A stretch of DNA of 64,000 nucleotides. Origin: JACVRW01 sp963850205 (GTDB taxonomy: Bacteria > Actinomycetota > Thermoleophilia > Solirubrobacterales > Thermoleophilaceae). Each line of letters opens with the position of its first letter. The stretch's first letter is position 1. Both the position numbers and the translations under genes were made by a program. Shown in pieces: positions 63,789 through 64,000 of the stretch. The notes beneath the pieces are model-generated. The model saw nothing but the letters and a program-made list of their open reading frames with translations, did no database searches and was not told the DNA's origin. The DNA lies in NCBI GenBank assembly GCA_963850205.1, contig CAWKKJ010000011.1:124001-188000 (forward strand), read 5' to 3'.

Positions 63789-64000
63789 CCGACTGAGCGC
63801 CCTGCGCCTCGCCGACGGCGAGCACCCGAGCGCCGGTGCAGCGGCACAGCTCGCGCGGGTCCACACAGAACAGGCTGTGAGGATCGCCGGCGGCGGCCCA
63901 GACGCGCTCGTGCCCGAGCAGCTCCTCGTCGAAGACCACCGGAAGGTCGTGGCCGAAGGGAGGCACGCCGCCGATGGCGAAGCCGGTGGCGGCGCGGACC
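63781..64000 (-). CDS. YbaK/prolyl-tRNA-editing family protein, 5' end cut by window edge
   Basis: Partial gene running off the right edge. The frame reads ATGFAIGGVPPFGHDLPVVF then GHERVWAAAGDPHSLFCVDPRELCRCTGARV to the TGA at 63781. GFAIGGVPPFGH is the conserved loop of YbaK-type aminoacyl-tRNA deacylases that hydrolyse mischarged tRNA (Cys-tRNA-Pro or Ala-tRNA-Pro). It overlaps the kinase gene by 8 bp at the 3' end. Confidence 0.88.
   Translation of the reverse strand, partial: VRAATGFAIGGVPPFGHDLPVVFDEELLGHERVWAAAGDPHSLFCVDPRELCRCTGARVLAVGEAQGAQSAS

Overview
The window is a GC-rich, gene-dense stretch of a bacterial chromosome. The 16S sequence, GTG/ATG start overlaps (GTGA, ATGA), the fosfomycin-type Asp in MurA and the pgsA - FHA - FtsR cluster all suggest an actinobacterium. 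The 16S text looks to me like the Thermoleophilia/Solirubrobacterales branch; this is recognition by eye, not a tree. Many isolated genes lack a Shine-Dalgarno and carry a TANNNT -10 hexamer 6-9 nt before the start codon, so leaderless transcription appears common.

Layout. 1-5.6 kb: end of argH, a 3-methyladenine glycosylase, a bifunctional penicillin-binding protein (minus) and tyrS. 5.6-11 kb: one rRNA operon (16S-23S-5S, no spacer tRNA) with clear RNA-processing stems and a terminator. 11-17.5 kb: small hydrolases (two HD proteins, a thioesterase), a DUF389 membrane protein, an isocitrate/isopropylmalate dehydrogenase-family enzyme and murA. 17.5-25.6 kb: a tight operon hisZ-hisG-hisD-hisB-hisH-hisA-hisF, then a CCA/poly(A) polymerase-type gene, pgeF and yggS. 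25.6-33 kb: an ancestral string (yggS, sepF, proC, yggT, lspA, rluD) interrupted by an inverted alpha/beta hydrolase and a phosphatase pair (a frameshifted phosphodiesterase and PhoD). 33-50.7 kb: rpsB-tsf-pyrH-frr-uppS-cdsA, then dxr-rseP, ispG, proS-pgsA. This second conserved string is broken by an IS30 element, an acyl-CoA synthetase, a cupredoxin gene remnant, a frameshifted AbiEi/DUF559 gene and a sulfatase-like gene. 50.7-64 kb: FHA protein, FtsR-like MerR regulator, apt, lipid/FAD enzymes, an HTH-TM-RskA-like fusion, a membrane adenylate cyclase, nadE, a secreted beta-lactamase-like/VanX-like fusion, a NarL-type histidine kinase and the start of a YbaK-type deacylase.

The genes cover translation (rRNA, tyrS, proS, rpsB, tsf, frr, rluD), histidine synthesis, isoprenoid and envelope lipid synthesis (dxr, ispG, uppS, cdsA, pgsA), peptidoglycan (murA, PBP, possible D-Ala-D-Ala hydrolase), division (sepF, ftsR) and NAD synthesis. 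The most unusual signal is a 27-bp palindromic sequence found, in opposite orientations, inside the 5' ends of two neighbouring genes (a HD hydrolase gene and hisZ). Each copy sits in a 41-42 bp insert bounded by a short direct repeat, and both encode the same peptide SGAGQPAPS. In hisZ the insert separates a good start codon from the rest of the gene. Several genes, including the normally essential dxr, show apparent single-base insertions, so part of the apparent decay may be sequence error.
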